Notes: generated from the sequence alone by a model not told the origin. Positions 53,252 to 62,237 are shown, numbered from the stretch's first letter. The stretch: DNA of 64,000 bases from Phenylobacterium sp. (GCF_013911965.1 NZ_JACESE010000002.1:286224-350223), one strand, 5' to 3'. Numbers and translations are program-made.

Positions 53252-53349
53252 TGCAGGCTCCAATCGGTAAAAGAGACGGAGCCGATCAGAGAGTAGGCAA
53301 AATCGGGACGGGCAACAGGAAAGGCGATGCGGGAGGACTGCCGGATACT

Positions 53350-53371
53350 ATCGGCGGCAAATAGGATGGGT
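53350..53371 (-). repeat. 22-bp motif copy 2, upstream of traG
   Basis: Plus-strand reading ATCGGCGGCAAAT, A, then GGATGGGT, which is 21 of 22 identical to 50767-50788. It lies about 100 bp upstream of the traG start. The flanks of the two copies differ, so the match is specific to this stretch. It may be an operator that ties expression of traG-copG to the trb operon. Confidence 0.7.
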
Positions 53372-53415
53372 TGCGATGGTCACTAGGCCGACGAGTCGCC
53401 GGGAAATCAGATTGC

Positions 53416-54297
53416 CTAGCCTGATCGACTCATCTCGCCTGCAAGGTCGAGAAGGCTTCGGAGCGCAGGGCTACGGTTGTGCGGCGACCAGATTGCGGAG
53501 AACGGAAGCGGTTCCAACTCGTCGAGGATCGGCACGAAAGTCACGCCGGGCGCGTTCATCGGCGCTGTCGCTTCGCCGACGATGGTGACGCCGTAGCCCT
53601 GCGCGACCATGGACAGCAGCGTGCCGCGTTCGACATCGAAGCGCAGGATGGACAGGTTCGCGCATCTGCCCGCCAGGCGCTTGACGATGTGGTCATGCAC
53701 TTGGGGTCCGGTGCCGCCGTGCCGGACGATGAAGGTGTCACCCGCCAGATCGGCCCAGGTGACGCCTGCTCCCTCGGCGAGCGGATGGCGTGACGGCAGC
53801 GCGGCCAGCAGCCGTTCGCTCCATATCCGCCGGGAATGGCAGTCGGGAAACTCGGGCGTGCCTGCCACGAATGTCACGTCGAGCTGGTCGGCGCGAAGCT
53901 GCATGACGCTATCGCGGGCCGTGCCCTCGGCGATCTCGACCTCGATGCCCGGATGTCGTTCGCGGTATCGCTCAAGCAGGTTGGCGAGAAAGCTGCCGGG
54001 GATCAGGGCATGGATGCCGACGCGCAAGCTGCCGTGTTCGCCGCGCGCGACCATGCCGGCGGTCCTGACGGCATGGTCGAGATGGTCAATCCCGGTCGTC
54101 ACCCGCGCGACGAAATGCCGGCCGGCCTCGGTCAGCCGGACGCCCCGCGCATGGCGCTCGAACAGGAGGATGCCAAGGTCTTCCTCCAGCGCCTTCACGC
54201 GCGCGCTGACACTGGATTGCGCCACGCCGAGCGCGTTGGCGGCGTGACGAAAGTTCAGATATTGGGCGACGGCAAGCGCTTGGATGAGCGATGTCAT
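53416..54297 (-). CDS. LysR-family transcriptional regulator
   Basis: A 293-residue regulator. The N-terminal HTH (LIQALAVAQYLNFRHAANALG, then VAQSSVSARVKALEEDLGI) and the following wing identify LysR. The effector domain starts near residue 90 (GSLRVGIHALIPGSF). The effector is unknown. The start ATG at 54297 is the family-typical one although a ribosome site is weak; the frame continues upstream without matching the family. It lies 89 bp downstream of the MFS gene on the same strand, so it may be read with the operon. Confidence 0.88.
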   Translation of the reverse strand: MTSLIQALAVAQYLNFRHAANALGVAQSSVSARVKALEEDLGILLFERHARGVRLTEAGRHFVARVTTGIDHLDHAVRTAGMVARGEHGSLRVGIHALIPGSFLANLLERYRERHPGIEVEIAEGTARDSVMQLRADQLDVTFVAGTPEFPDCHSRRIWSERLLAALPSRHPLAEGAGVTWADLAGDTFIVRHGGTGPQVHDHIVKRLAGRCANLSILRFDVERGTLLSMVAQGYGVTIVGEATAPMNAPGVTFVPILDELEPLPFSAIWSPHNRSPALRSLLDLAGEMSRSG

Positions 54298-54386
54298 AGG
54301 AATGCGCGACCCCAGCGAGGTCGGCACTCCCTGTTGGCGGTCGATCAACGGTGGTGATTGTCGCCGCCTGCGCATCGGACACCGGC

Positions 54387-55640
54387 CTAACCGATCGGCA
54401 GGCGGCGGCTCGCTGCCCATATCAGGAGGGCGGCGGCGCTAAACGCCACCCCCAAAGCCGAAACGCCGGGCCAGCCCGCGAAGGCATAGGCCATGGTGGA
54501 GGCTATCGCTCCGGTCGCGCTTCCGATGGAATAAAACACCATGTAGCCGCCGACGAGGCGACTGCGCGCTTCCGGGTGGCGGTTGAAGATAATGCTCTGA
54601 TTGGTGACGTGGACCGCCTGCACCGCGAGGTCGAGAAGGACGATGCCGATAAGGAAGATCGGGATTGAGCAAGGGAGCAGCGCGATCAGCCCCCATGACG
54701 CCAGCAGCAGCAGGAGCGATATGCCGCTGGTCCACTGACCAAGCCCTCGATCCGCGAGCCTGCCCGCGCCAGTCGCTGCGAGCGCTCCGGTCATGCCGAC
54801 CAGACCGAACAGACCGATCTGCGTGTGCGAGTAGGAAAAAGGCGCGGCACTGAGCGGCAACACCAATGCCGTCCAGAGCGTGCTGAACGCGGCGAAGACA
54901 AGTAACGCCAGGAGGCCGCGAACGAGAAGTATCCGGTCTTGCAGGAACAGGATCGGCGTGGAACGCAGGATCGCGAGATAGCTATCTGTGCTGACCGATG
55001 GCCGGCCCGAAGGAAGGGCGCGCAGCAGGAGCAGCACCATGGCGAGCGTCAGGACGGCGGAGGTCATATAGACGGCTCGCCACCCTCCGAGATCGGCGAC
55101 CAGTCCGGCAACGAACCGGGCTCCGAGAATGCCGATCACGATGCCGCTCGTTACGATGCCGACAGTTGCACCGCGCTTTTCGGGGGGTGCGAGGGTTGCC
55201 GCGAAGGCGACGAGGATTTGAATGACGACCGCCATCAGGCCCATCGCCGCCAGACTGGCGAACAGCATCCCTGCTGATCCAGCCAGCGCAATGGAAACGA
55301 GGGCGATCACCGAGAGAAGGCTCTGGCCGGCTATCAATCGGCGGCGATCGACAATATCGCCGAGCGGAACAATGAAAATCAGCCCGAGGCCATAGCCGAC
55401 TTGCGTGAGCGTCACGACAAGGCCGATGGTCGCTGGGGCAATCGCGAAATCCCGCGCCATCGTGTCGAGTAACGGTTGGGCGTAGTAGGTGTTCGCAACG
55501 CTGAGTCCGGCGGCGAGTGCGAACAGCAGCGTGGCGGCCCTGGACAGACCGACTTCGGGCGCAGCCGATGAAACCGGCATCGGCCCGGTGGCGGGAGCGT
55601 ATTCAAGCTGCGGCGTTCCCATACCCTCACGAGATCGCAT
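54387..55640 (-). CDS. MFS transporter (DHA1-like efflux permease)
   Basis: A 417-residue permease with about twelve helices. The segment GLSVANTYYAQPLLDTMARDF and LGDIVDRRRLIAGQSLLS (the MFS loop 2-3) are typical of AraJ/YnfM-like exporters. VGIVTSGIVIGILGARFVAG is the motif C region of antiporters, which suggests export. It overlaps the hemA 3' end by 14 nt; a second ATG at 55622 with a closer GAGG is possible. In this operon the natural guess is export of a product or analogue related to aminolevulinate or PLP, but this is inference. Confidence 0.85.
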   Translation of the reverse strand: MRSREGMGTPQLEYAPATGPMPVSSAAPEVGLSRAATLLFALAAGLSVANTYYAQPLLDTMARDFAIAPATIGLVVTLTQVGYGLGLIFIVPLGDIVDRRRLIAGQSLLSVIALVSIALAGSAGMLFASLAAMGLMAVVIQILVAFAATLAPPEKRGATVGIVTSGIVIGILGARFVAGLVADLGGWRAVYMTSAVLTLAMVLLLLRALPSGRPSVSTDSYLAILRSTPILFLQDRILLVRGLLALLVFAAFSTLWTALVLPLSAAPFSYSHTQIGLFGLVGMTGALAATGAGRLADRGLGQWTSGISLLLLLASWGLIALLPCSIPIFLIGIVLLDLAVQAVHVTNQSIIFNRHPEARSRLVGGYMVFYSIGSATGAIASTMAYAFAGWPGVSALGVAFSAAALLIWAASRRLPIG

Positions 55641-56901
55641 CGGCGTTCTCCCGCATGGAAACGTGGATGTCGGGTTGCGCAGCCGCCGTCAGTTCCGTCC
55701 AGCGGGGAAAGGCTCCACGCGCCGAGACCAGCGCCGCGATCAAGGTGTCCTCGTCCTCGTCGGTGTGCAGCGGCGTCGGCGTGATCCGCAACCGTTCAGT
55801 TCCGCGCGGCACGGTCGGATAGTTGATCGGCTGAATGTAGATTCCATCCTCGGCCATGAGCCGGTCGGTGATCGCTTTCGCGAGCGCCGCGTCGCCGATC
55901 ATGACCGGCAATATATGGCTTGGACTCGGCAGGACCGGGATGCCGTTCGCGAGCATCTTTGCCTTGAGGGAGGCCGCGCGTCTTGCGAGGGCAGCGCGCG
56001 CGGAACCGTCTTCCTTCAGTTGATCCAGCGCCGCGCGAATGCCGGAAACGACCGAGGGCGGCAGAGCGGTGGAGAAAATGAAGCCGGGAGCGTGGCTGCG
56101 GACGAAATCGACCGCATCGCGACTGCCGGCGATATAGCCGCCGATGGCTCCGAAGCCCTTACTGAGCGTGCCCTGGAACATGTCGATGCGGTCGAGCAGG
56201 CCATCGCGCTCCGCCACGCCGGCCCCACGCGCGCCATAGAGGCCGACCGCATGGACTTCATCGACATAGGTGAACGCGCCGTGCCGTCGCGCGACATCGC
56301 AGATCGCTTCCATGGGAGCGAAATCGCCATCCATGGAATAGCAGCTCTCGAAACATATGATCTTGGGCCGGTATTTGCAGACGGAAGCGATCTGCCGTTC
56401 GAGGTCGCGCCAGTCGTTGTGCCTGAATATCCGCTTGTCGGCGCCTGAGTGGCGGATGCCCTCGATCATCGACGCATGATTGAGTTCGTCCGAAAAGATC
56501 ACGCAGCCGGGCAGAAAGCGGCCGAGCGATGACAGGGCGGCGTCGTTCGCCACATAGCCGGACGTGAACAGCAAGGCGGATTCCTTGCGGTGCAGGTCCG
56601 CCAGCTCTCCTTCGAGCAGAACATGCTCATGGGTCGTCCCGGAGATGTTGCGCGTGCCGCCCGCGCCCGCGCCATATCGTTCCAGCGCGGCACCTGCCGC
56701 GCGGATGACATCGGGATGAGCGCCCATCGCCAGATAGTCGTTGGAGCACCAGACCGTGACGCGTCGGCCTGTGCGGTGGTCATAGGCATGGACGCCGCTA
56801 TGCGAATCCCGTTCAAGATCGGCGAAGACACGATAGCGCCCCTCGCGTCGCAGGTTTTGCAGCGTTTCGGCGAAGCAGGAGTCAAAATCGAAGCCGTTCA
56901 T
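55627..56901 (-). CDS. hemA: 5-aminolevulinate synthase
   Basis: A 424-residue PLP-dependent enzyme that condenses glycine with succinyl-CoA to form 5-aminolevulinate, the first step of haem synthesis in alphaproteobacteria. Family blocks are VTVWCSNDYLAMGAHP, GAGGTRNISGTTHEHVLLE, FSDELNHASMIEGIRHSG, ESCYSMDGDFAPMEAICD, YVDEVHAVGLYG, the PLP lysine in GTLSKGFGAIGGYIAG and IQPINYPTVPRGTERLR. The last block is specific to ALAS rather than other oxoamine synthases. A chromosomal hemA is expected elsewhere, so this is probably a second copy. It begins 8 nt after the pdxY stop. Confidence 0.93.
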   Translation of the reverse strand: MNGFDFDSCFAETLQNLRREGRYRVFADLERDSHSGVHAYDHRTGRRVTVWCSNDYLAMGAHPDVIRAAGAALERYGAGAGGTRNISGTTHEHVLLEGELADLHRKESALLFTSGYVANDAALSSLGRFLPGCVIFSDELNHASMIEGIRHSGADKRIFRHNDWRDLERQIASVCKYRPKIICFESCYSMDGDFAPMEAICDVARRHGAFTYVDEVHAVGLYGARGAGVAERDGLLDRIDMFQGTLSKGFGAIGGYIAGSRDAVDFVRSHAPGFIFSTALPPSVVSGIRAALDQLKEDGSARAALARRAASLKAKMLANGIPVLPSPSHILPVMIGDAALAKAITDRLMAEDGIYIQPINYPTVPRGTERLRITPTPLHTDEDEDTLIAALVSARGAFPRWTELTAAAQPDIHVSMRENADAIS

Positions 56902-56909
56902 GGGTTCCG

Positions 56910-57737
56910 TCAATCGGGTTGCGTGGCAACTTGCGCCGCCATCGGGGAAAGACACATCTCATCCGCGCCGGCCTGCAGTGTGCGCTCCAGCACCCGGTAT
57001 GTGCCTTCGACAGCGCGGCGCAGCGCGGTTTCAACATCGGTGCCCTTCGCCACATGAGCGGCGACAAGGCCGCTCAGGAGGTCGCCCGTCCCGCATGGGC
57101 GGATCGGCAGGCGCGGTGTGGCGATGCGCGTCATCAGTCCATTCGCGCAAAGAACCGTCTCGACCTGGCCGGCCGGCGTATCGGCGAGCGTGCATCCGGT
57201 TGCGATCACTGCCGGTCGCCCGCCGTGCGCTATCCCATCGCTGGCCGTTAGAAGCCCCGCCGTGTCGCGCGCCTTCGTCCCGGCCAGAAGCTCCAGCTCG
57301 AACTGGTTGGGCGTGACGATCGAGGCGAGCGGAACGAGTTGGTCGCGGAATATGTCCGTCAAACCGTCCGCGACGAAGACGCCGAGGTCGTCATCGCCCA
57401 TGACGGGATCGCAGAGATAGACGAGGTTTGGATTGTGCTTCCGGGCGGTCGCGACGAACCGCGCCACATGCCCGGCAATCGTCGGCGAGCCGAGATAGCC
57501 GGTCAGCAGCACCGTTGCGCGCTCGACCAGCCCACGTTCCTCGACTCCGCGCAGCAGGTCCGCCACCAGCCCGGCGTCCAGCACCGTGCCCCGCATCGTC
57601 GAATAGTGGGGATGATTGGAAAGCAATGCGGTGGGAACGGCCGCCACCGTCACGCCTTCGGCCTGCATGGGATAGACTGCGGCGCTGTTGCCGACATGGC
57701 CGTGGACGACCTGGCTCTGAATTGAGATGACCAGCAT
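56910..57737 (-). CDS. pdxY: Pyridoxal kinase
   Basis: A 275-residue ribokinase-fold enzyme that phosphorylates pyridoxal to PLP. The N-terminus VISIQSQVVHGHVGNSAAVYP is diagnostic. Other blocks are TALLSNHPHYSTMRG, LTGYLGSPTIAGHV, LCDPVMGDDDLGVFV, IVTPNQFELELLAG and the anion hole with the catalytic Asp RPCGTGDLLSGLV. It overlaps the yggS stop by one base. Its product is the cofactor of the HemA and GlyA encoded next to it. Confidence 0.93.
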   Translation of the reverse strand: MLVISIQSQVVHGHVGNSAAVYPMQAEGVTVAAVPTALLSNHPHYSTMRGTVLDAGLVADLLRGVEERGLVERATVLLTGYLGSPTIAGHVARFVATARKHNPNLVYLCDPVMGDDDLGVFVADGLTDIFRDQLVPLASIVTPNQFELELLAGTKARDTAGLLTASDGIAHGGRPAVIATGCTLADTPAGQVETVLCANGLMTRIATPRLPIRPCGTGDLLSGLVAAHVAKGTDVETALRRAVEGTYRVLERTLQAGADEMCLSPMAAQVATQPD

Positions 57738-58471
57738 CAGGCCGTCCCTGCCGCGCCCGGCCAGTAATGGGAATCGGGAAGCGGCCGGGCACCGAACACC
57801 GCTTGGCCGACCCGGACGATGGTAGCGCCTTCCTCGATCGCCCAGGCGTAATCGCCCGACATGCCCATCGAGAGGTCGGCAAGTTTCGCACCCTGCGGAG
57901 CTTCCACCAGCGCGCGATCTCGTATGCCGCGCAGCAGGCGGAAACAGCGACGCACCTCCGCCTCATCGGGCGTGAAGGTGGCAAGCGTCATGAAGCCCTT
58001 GGGGCGCAGCGCGTCGAAGGCGTGCAATTCCCGCAGGAACGCAGGCACGTCCTCGGGTGAAAGGCCATATTTGCTGGCTTCGCCCGATGTGTTGACCTGC
58101 ACCAGCACGTCGAGGCCATGCCCGAGAAGCTGGAGCCGTTTTTCGAGCGCGGTCGCCAGAGAGAGACGATCGAGCGACTGCACCTCGCGCGCGAAGCGCA
58201 GCGCATCCTTCACCTTGTTGCTCTGGAGATGACCGATCATCGTCCAGCGGATAGGCTCGCCGGTCAGGGCTTCCGCCTTCCTGCGCCCCTCCTGCACCTT
58301 GTTCTCGCCGAGGTCGGTCGCGCCCGCGCGGACGGCTTCCAGCACCCGTTCAGCCGCCACGGTCTTCGTCACGAGGACGAAGCGCACCGCGTCCGGCGAG
58401 CGTTCCGACCGCGCTGCGGCGTCGGCGATCTTCTGCCGGACGACTGCGAGATTGGCGGCGACATCAGCCAT
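57737..58471 (-). CDS. yggS: YggS/PLPBP pyridoxal phosphate homeostasis protein
   Basis: A 244-residue PLP-binding protein without known catalysis that buffers PLP. The PLP lysine is in [11 protein letters not shown] (about residue 36). Other family blocks are [74 protein letters not shown]. The ATG at 58471 overlaps the glyA stop by 8 nt and has GGAGG upstream; earlier in-frame starts (58483, 58486) are possible. Confidence 0.94.
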   Translation of the reverse strand: MADVAANLAVVRQKIADAAARSERSPDAVRFVLVTKTVAAERVLEAVRAGATDLGENKVQEGRRKAEALTGEPIRWTMIGHLQSNKVKDALRFAREVQSLDRLSLATALEKRLQLLGHGLDVLVQVNTSGEASKYGLSPEDVPAFLRELHAFDALRPKGFMTLATFTPDEAEVRRCFRLLRGIRDRALVEAPQGAKLADLSMGMSGDYAWAIEEGATIVRVGQAVFGARPLPDSHYWPGAAGTA

Positions 58472-59711
58472 CCGTCCCTCCATCAATCGGCCAGGCGTCG
58501 GTTAGCCGGCGAACCCGGTCGCGCACCGACGGGCCGGGCTCGTGCCCGGCGCGAAGCGCGCCAAGCACCTCCAGAATCAGCGCGCCGACTTCGCGAAAGG
58601 CCGCTTCGTCGAATCCGCGCGAGGTCGCGGCGGGCGTGCCGAGGCGGATACCGGAGGTGACGGTCGGCGGCAGCGGGTCGAACGGAACGGCATTCTTGTT
58701 GGCGGTCAGACCGAAGCGTTCGAGAGCTTCGACCGCCGCCTTGCCGGTGACGCCGAAAGGCTGGAGATCGACCAGCAGGAGATGACAGTCGGTGCCGCCG
58801 GTGACGAGGCGCAGTCCGCCCGCCATGAGCACGTCGCCCAGCGCCTGTGCATTGGCGACAACGGCGCGGGCATAGTCGCCGAACGCAGGTTGAAGCGCTT
58901 CATGGAAGCTCACGGCCTTCGCGGCGATGACGTGCATGAGCGGGCCGCCCTGCGTGCCGGGAAACACGGCCTTGTCGATCTTCTTCGCCAGCGCCGCATC
59001 GTTGGTGAGGATCAGCCCGCCGCGCGGTCCCCTGAGCGTCTTGTGCGTGGTGGAGGTGACGACATGCGCATGAGGCACGGGGTTGGGATAGAGCCCGGCA
59101 GCGATCAGCCCGGCATAGTGCGCCACGTCCGCGACCAGCCAAGCGCCGGCCGCGTCGGCGATGGCGCGCATGCGCGCGAAGTCGATCTCGCGCGGATAGG
59201 CGGAGCCGCCAGCGAAGATCAGGCGCGGCCTGGCGTCACGGGCAAGACGGTCCAACTCGTCATAGTCGATCCGTTCGTCATCCTCGCGCACGCTGTAAGG
59301 TGCGACCTCGAACCACCGTCCCGACAGGCTGACGGGCGATCCGTGCGTCAGGTGGCCGCCGCAGGCGAGATCGAGCCCCATGATCCGGTCGCCCGGATCG
59401 AGCAGCGCGAACAGGACAGCGATGTTGGCGTTCGCGCCCGAATGGGGTTGCACATTGGCATGGGCCGCTCTGAACAGCCTGCCGGCCCGGTCGATGGCGA
59501 GCTGCTCGACCCTATCGACCGCCTCGCAGCCGCCATAGTAGCGGCGGCCGGGATAGCCCTCGGCATATTTGTTGGTGAGGATCGAGCCTTGCGCGGCCCG
59601 CACTTGCGCGCTGACGATGTTCTCCGACGCGATCAGCTCGATATGATCCTGCTGCCGTCTTGCTTCCTGCCCGATGGCGATGGCGAGTTCGCTGTCGACC
59701 GCTGCTGTCAT
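58464..59711 (-). CDS. glyA: Serine hydroxymethyltransferase
   Basis: A 415-residue PLP enzyme that converts serine and tetrahydrofolate to glycine and methylene-tetrahydrofolate. The blocks are [91 protein letters not shown], the PLP lysine in [13 protein letters not shown], and [22 protein letters not shown] replaces the usual DMAHVAG, a small departure beside the cofactor. As a housekeeping copy is expected elsewhere, this is an accessory paralogue. It overlaps its neighbours on both sides and supplies glycine for HemA. Confidence 0.93.
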   Translation of the reverse strand: MTAAVDSELAIAIGQEARRQQDHIELIASENIVSAQVRAAQGSILTNKYAEGYPGRRYYGGCEAVDRVEQLAIDRAGRLFRAAHANVQPHSGANANIAVLFALLDPGDRIMGLDLACGGHLTHGSPVSLSGRWFEVAPYSVREDDERIDYDELDRLARDARPRLIFAGGSAYPREIDFARMRAIADAAGAWLVADVAHYAGLIAAGLYPNPVPHAHVVTSTTHKTLRGPRGGLILTNDAALAKKIDKAVFPGTQGGPLMHVIAAKAVSFHEALQPAFGDYARAVVANAQALGDVLMAGGLRLVTGGTDCHLLLVDLQPFGVTGKAAVEALERFGLTANKNAVPFDPLPPTVTSGIRLGTPAATSRGFDEAAFREVGALILEVLGALRAGHEPGPSVRDRVRRLTDAWPIDGGTDG

Positions 59712-60412
59712 TGCGCCAGCCCCTGCAACCATTCGGTCAGCATCTTGCGCGCCGCGTCGCGCAAGGCCGGGCCGAACCGCTGGGCATCCTCGCGCAAGGC
59801 GCGCGGATCGACGCCCGCCGACGCCAGCTCGGCGGCGTGGCCGACCAGCCAGCGTTCGATGCCGGCGCAGGCGTCCACCTCGGGATGAAACTGGAGGCCG
59901 AGGACGTTCCGGCCGCGCGCGAAGCCCTGCGTCGCGCAAAGCGCCGTCGTTGCGAGATTCTCGGCGTCTTCGGGGGTTTGGAAGGCGTCGCCGTGCCAGT
60001 GCAGCACGGAGACGCCTTCCAGATGCCTGAGCGGCCCAACCCGCCCGGCATCGGTCAGGGTCAGCTCCGAAAAGCCGATTTCCTTGATTCCGCTCGGCGC
60101 GACCTTCGCGCCGAGCGTCGCCGCGATCTGCTGCGCGCCAAGGCAGATGCCCAGGGTCGGACGATCCGCGTCCAACCGTGCTTCTAGTATCTGCCGTTCT
60201 TCGGCCAGGAACGGATAGGCGTCCGTCTCATATACCCCCACCGGGCCGCCGAGCACGACGAGCAGATCGGCAAGCGGGGGGTCGAGCGTCCAAAGGTCAT
60301 GCACGCCGAGATCGTAATAGTGAATCCTGTAGCCAGCGGCCGTAAGCACGGCCTCGAAGGTTCCGAGATCCTCGAAATGAACATGCCGGATGGCGACCGC
60401 CGTTTTCAGCAT
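59708..60412 (-). CDS. Class I glutamine amidotransferase-like protein
   Basis: A 234-residue triad-type glutaminase fold. The nucleophile elbow is [15 protein letters not shown] (Cys about 97), and the His is in [18 protein letters not shown]. The upstream segment [20 protein letters not shown] resembles GuaA-like stand-alone amidotransferases (YfeJ type) rather than PdxT, which is smaller and different at this segment. No ammonia-accepting partner is adjacent. The ATG at 60412 has a GGGGAG 8 nt upstream. It overlaps glyA by 4 nt. Confidence 0.82.
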   Translation of the reverse strand: MLKTAVAIRHVHFEDLGTFEAVLTAAGYRIHYYDLGVHDLWTLDPPLADLLVVLGGPVGVYETDAYPFLAEERQILEARLDADRPTLGICLGAQQIAATLGAKVAPSGIKEIGFSELTLTDAGRVGPLRHLEGVSVLHWHGDAFQTPEDAENLATTALCATQGFARGRNVLGLQFHPEVDACAGIERWLVGHAAELASAGVDPRALREDAQRFGPALRDAARKMLTEWLQGLAQ

Positions 60413-60438
60413 GGCGGGGGCTCCCCTCGACATGGCGG

Positions 60439-60675
60439 TCAGCGCAGCGCCGAAAGATCGGCACCGTGATTGATATGATAGACAGCTCCGGCGATGACGA
60501 GCGCGGGAACAGATTTCACGCCGGCTTGCTCGGCTTCATCGATGCGGCCCTTGCTCTCGCCAAGGTGGACGACCTCGACGTCATAGAGGCTCTTGTCGAG
60601 GGCACCGGCAAATCGCTGCTCGGCATCGACGCACACTGAACATCCGGCGTGATAGAACACTGCTTTCTCGGCCAT
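60439..60675 (-). CDS. Small thioredoxin-like protein with CSVC motif
   Basis: A 78-residue protein with a glutaredoxin/thioredoxin-like fold: KAVFYHAGCSVCVDAEQRF carries a CxxC redox motif at about residues 11-14, and VKSVPALVIAGAVYHINHGADL contains the cis-Pro (SVPAL) segment. It is shorter than a normal thioredoxin. The ATG at 60675 has AAGGA 7 nt upstream. It is the first gene of the PLP/aminolevulinate operon, facing the MocR regulator across 113 bp. Confidence 0.75.
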   Translation of the reverse strand: MAEKAVFYHAGCSVCVDAEQRFAGALDKSLYDVEVVHLGESKGRIDEAEQAGVKSVPALVIAGAVYHINHGADLSALR

Positions 60676-60742
60676 GCTTCGTTCCTTCTCTCTCGGCCTC
60701 GGCGCGATTGCGCCGGCCTTCCTCCCATGCAATAGCTTCTAT

Positions 60743-60791
60743 CCGGCCTATTCAGGAGTGCCGGTTTGTCGAAAGTGGGTAGGCCGGTTTG
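60743..60791. promoter_or_regulatory. Candidate MocR operator between the divergent genes
   Basis: The region between the thioredoxin-like gene and the MocR gene contains an inverted pair CCGGCCTA (60743-60750) and TAGGCCGG (60780-60787), plus a direct repeat GCCGGTTTG at 60760-60768 and 60783-60791, 23 bp apart. MocR/PdxR-family regulators often use spaced direct and inverted repeats about two helical turns apart. The function is inferred from position and repeat pattern; no binding evidence exists here. Confidence 0.6.
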
Positions 60792-62237
60792 GGAAAGCGT
60801 GGCGACATCTCGATCGAGTTGACGGAAGACGGCGGACAGCCGGTTTTCCTCAACCTTGCTACGACCCTCATCCGTGAGATCGAGCGCGGTCGCCTGAAGC
60901 CTGGCGATGCCTTGCCAGGCACGCGCACAATGGCGCGGAACCTCGGACTTCACCGCAACACGGTCGATGCGGCCTATCAAGAATTGACCATGCAGGGCTG
61001 GCTCGTATCCGAGCCGTCGCGCGGCACGTTTGTCGCGCGCGACCTGCCGGACATCGCACCGACTCGCGGCAGGAGGCGCAATCGCGTTCCAGCCAAGACC
61101 GTGGAGACAGGAAAGAACGCGCCGCCGCCGCTGCGTGTATCGGACGGCGCACCGGATTCCAGGCTCATGCCACGCGCCGAGCTGGCGCGGGCGTTCCGTC
61201 GTGCGCTCTCCGCGCCCGCCTTCCTGTCGGACGGGGGCTATGGCGATCCGCGCGGCGCGCTTACTCTGCGCACAGCCCTCGCAGATTATCTCGGGGTTGA
61301 GCGGGGTCTGACAGTTTCCCCGGCCGATCTGCTGGTGACGCGCGGGAGCCAGATGGGACTGTTCCTCGCCGCCTCCGCAATCATCGAACCAGGAGAAGCC
61401 ATTGCGGTGGAGCAGCCGGGTTATCCGCTCGCCTGGGCGGCTTTCCGCGCGGCGGGAGCAAAGGTGGTCGGCGTGCCCACCGATGCCCAAGGAATCGACG
61501 TGACGGGTCTTGAGCGTATTGCCGACCGGGAGCCTTCGCTGAAGGCGGTCTATGTCACGCCCCATCATCAATATCCGACCACGGTGACGCTAGGCGCGGG
61601 CCGCAGGCTGAAGCTGCTCGATGTCGCGCGCCGTCGCGGGCTGACGATTGTCGAGGACGACTACGATCACGAATACCGCTTCGACGGTCGTCCCGTCCTG
61701 CCGCTGGCGGGACGCGCCGAGGCGGAGTTGCCCGTCATCTATGTCGGCTCACTTTCCAAGCTGCTCGCTCCGGCCGTCCGCGCTGGATATGTGACGGCGC
61801 GACCAGACCTGCTCGCTCGTATGGCCTATCGCCGCGAAGCCATCGACCGGCAGGGCGATCTGCCGCTCGAACAGGCGCTCGCGAGTCTGATCGAGGACGG
61901 GACGCTGCGCCGGCACGCTCGCAAGGCCCGCCGCATCTATCAGTCTCGGCGAGACCATCTTGCGGGGGAATTGATCGACAGGCTCGGCGATGACGTGACT
62001 TTCGACGTTCCCGCTGGCGGCCTTGCCATCTGGCTCAGGCTGCGGGCCGGTCTCAGCGCCGAAACATGGGCAGCCAACGCCCATCGCTCGGGTCTGGCGG
62101 TAACGCCCGGTTTGCAGTTCGCGCTCGACGCCGCGAGCGCGCCGGAGGCGTTTCGGATCGGCTACGCCAGCCTGGACGAAAAGGAACTGACGCGCCTTGT
62201 CGGCCTGTTCGCGCGAACGCGGCCAGGATCGCGCTAG
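60789..62237 (+). CDS. MocR/PdxR-like regulator (GntR HTH fused to aminotransferase fold)
   Basis: A 482-residue regulator. The N-terminal winged helix (LIREIERGRLKPGDALPGTRTMARNLGLHRNTVDAAY) is GntR-type. A linker leads to a type I aminotransferase-like domain from about residue 110: LLVTRGSQMGLFLAASAII, YVTPHHQYPTTVTL, IVEDDYDHEYRFDGRP and the PLP lysine in GSLSKLLAPAVRAGY. Such proteins sense PLP or amine-PLP adducts. The start appears to be the TTG at 60789, because a TAG stop lies at 60780. It is divergent from the PLP operon and is the likely regulator. Confidence 0.9.
   Translation: MGKRGDISIELTEDGGQPVFLNLATTLIREIERGRLKPGDALPGTRTMARNLGLHRNTVDAAYQELTMQGWLVSEPSRGTFVARDLPDIAPTRGRRRNRVPAKTVETGKNAPPPLRVSDGAPDSRLMPRAELARAFRRALSAPAFLSDGGYGDPRGALTLRTALADYLGVERGLTVSPADLLVTRGSQMGLFLAASAIIEPGEAIAVEQPGYPLAWAAFRAAGAKVVGVPTDAQGIDVTGLERIADREPSLKAVYVTPHHQYPTTVTLGAGRRLKLLDVARRRGLTIVEDDYDHEYRFDGRPVLPLAGRAEAELPVIYVGSLSKLLAPAVRAGYVTARPDLLARMAYRREAIDRQGDLPLEQALASLIEDGTLRRHARKARRIYQSRRDHLAGELIDRLGDDVTFDVPAGGLAIWLRLRAGLSAETWAANAHRSGLAVTPGLQFALDAASAPEAFRIGYASLDEKELTRLVGLFARTRPGSR

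Noticed and set aside
55627-57737. A biosynthetic cluster for an aminolevulinate analogue such as alaremycin
   Set aside because: The hemA product has all specific features of a true aminolevulinate synthase, and no tailoring enzymes (acyltransferase, dehydratase) are present, so the evidence does not support a specific natural product.
59708-60412. PdxT glutaminase of PLP synthase, tempting in this context
   Set aside because: PdxT is shorter (about 190-200 residues) and pairs with PdxS, which is absent. The motif context fits stand-alone GuaA-like amidotransferases better.
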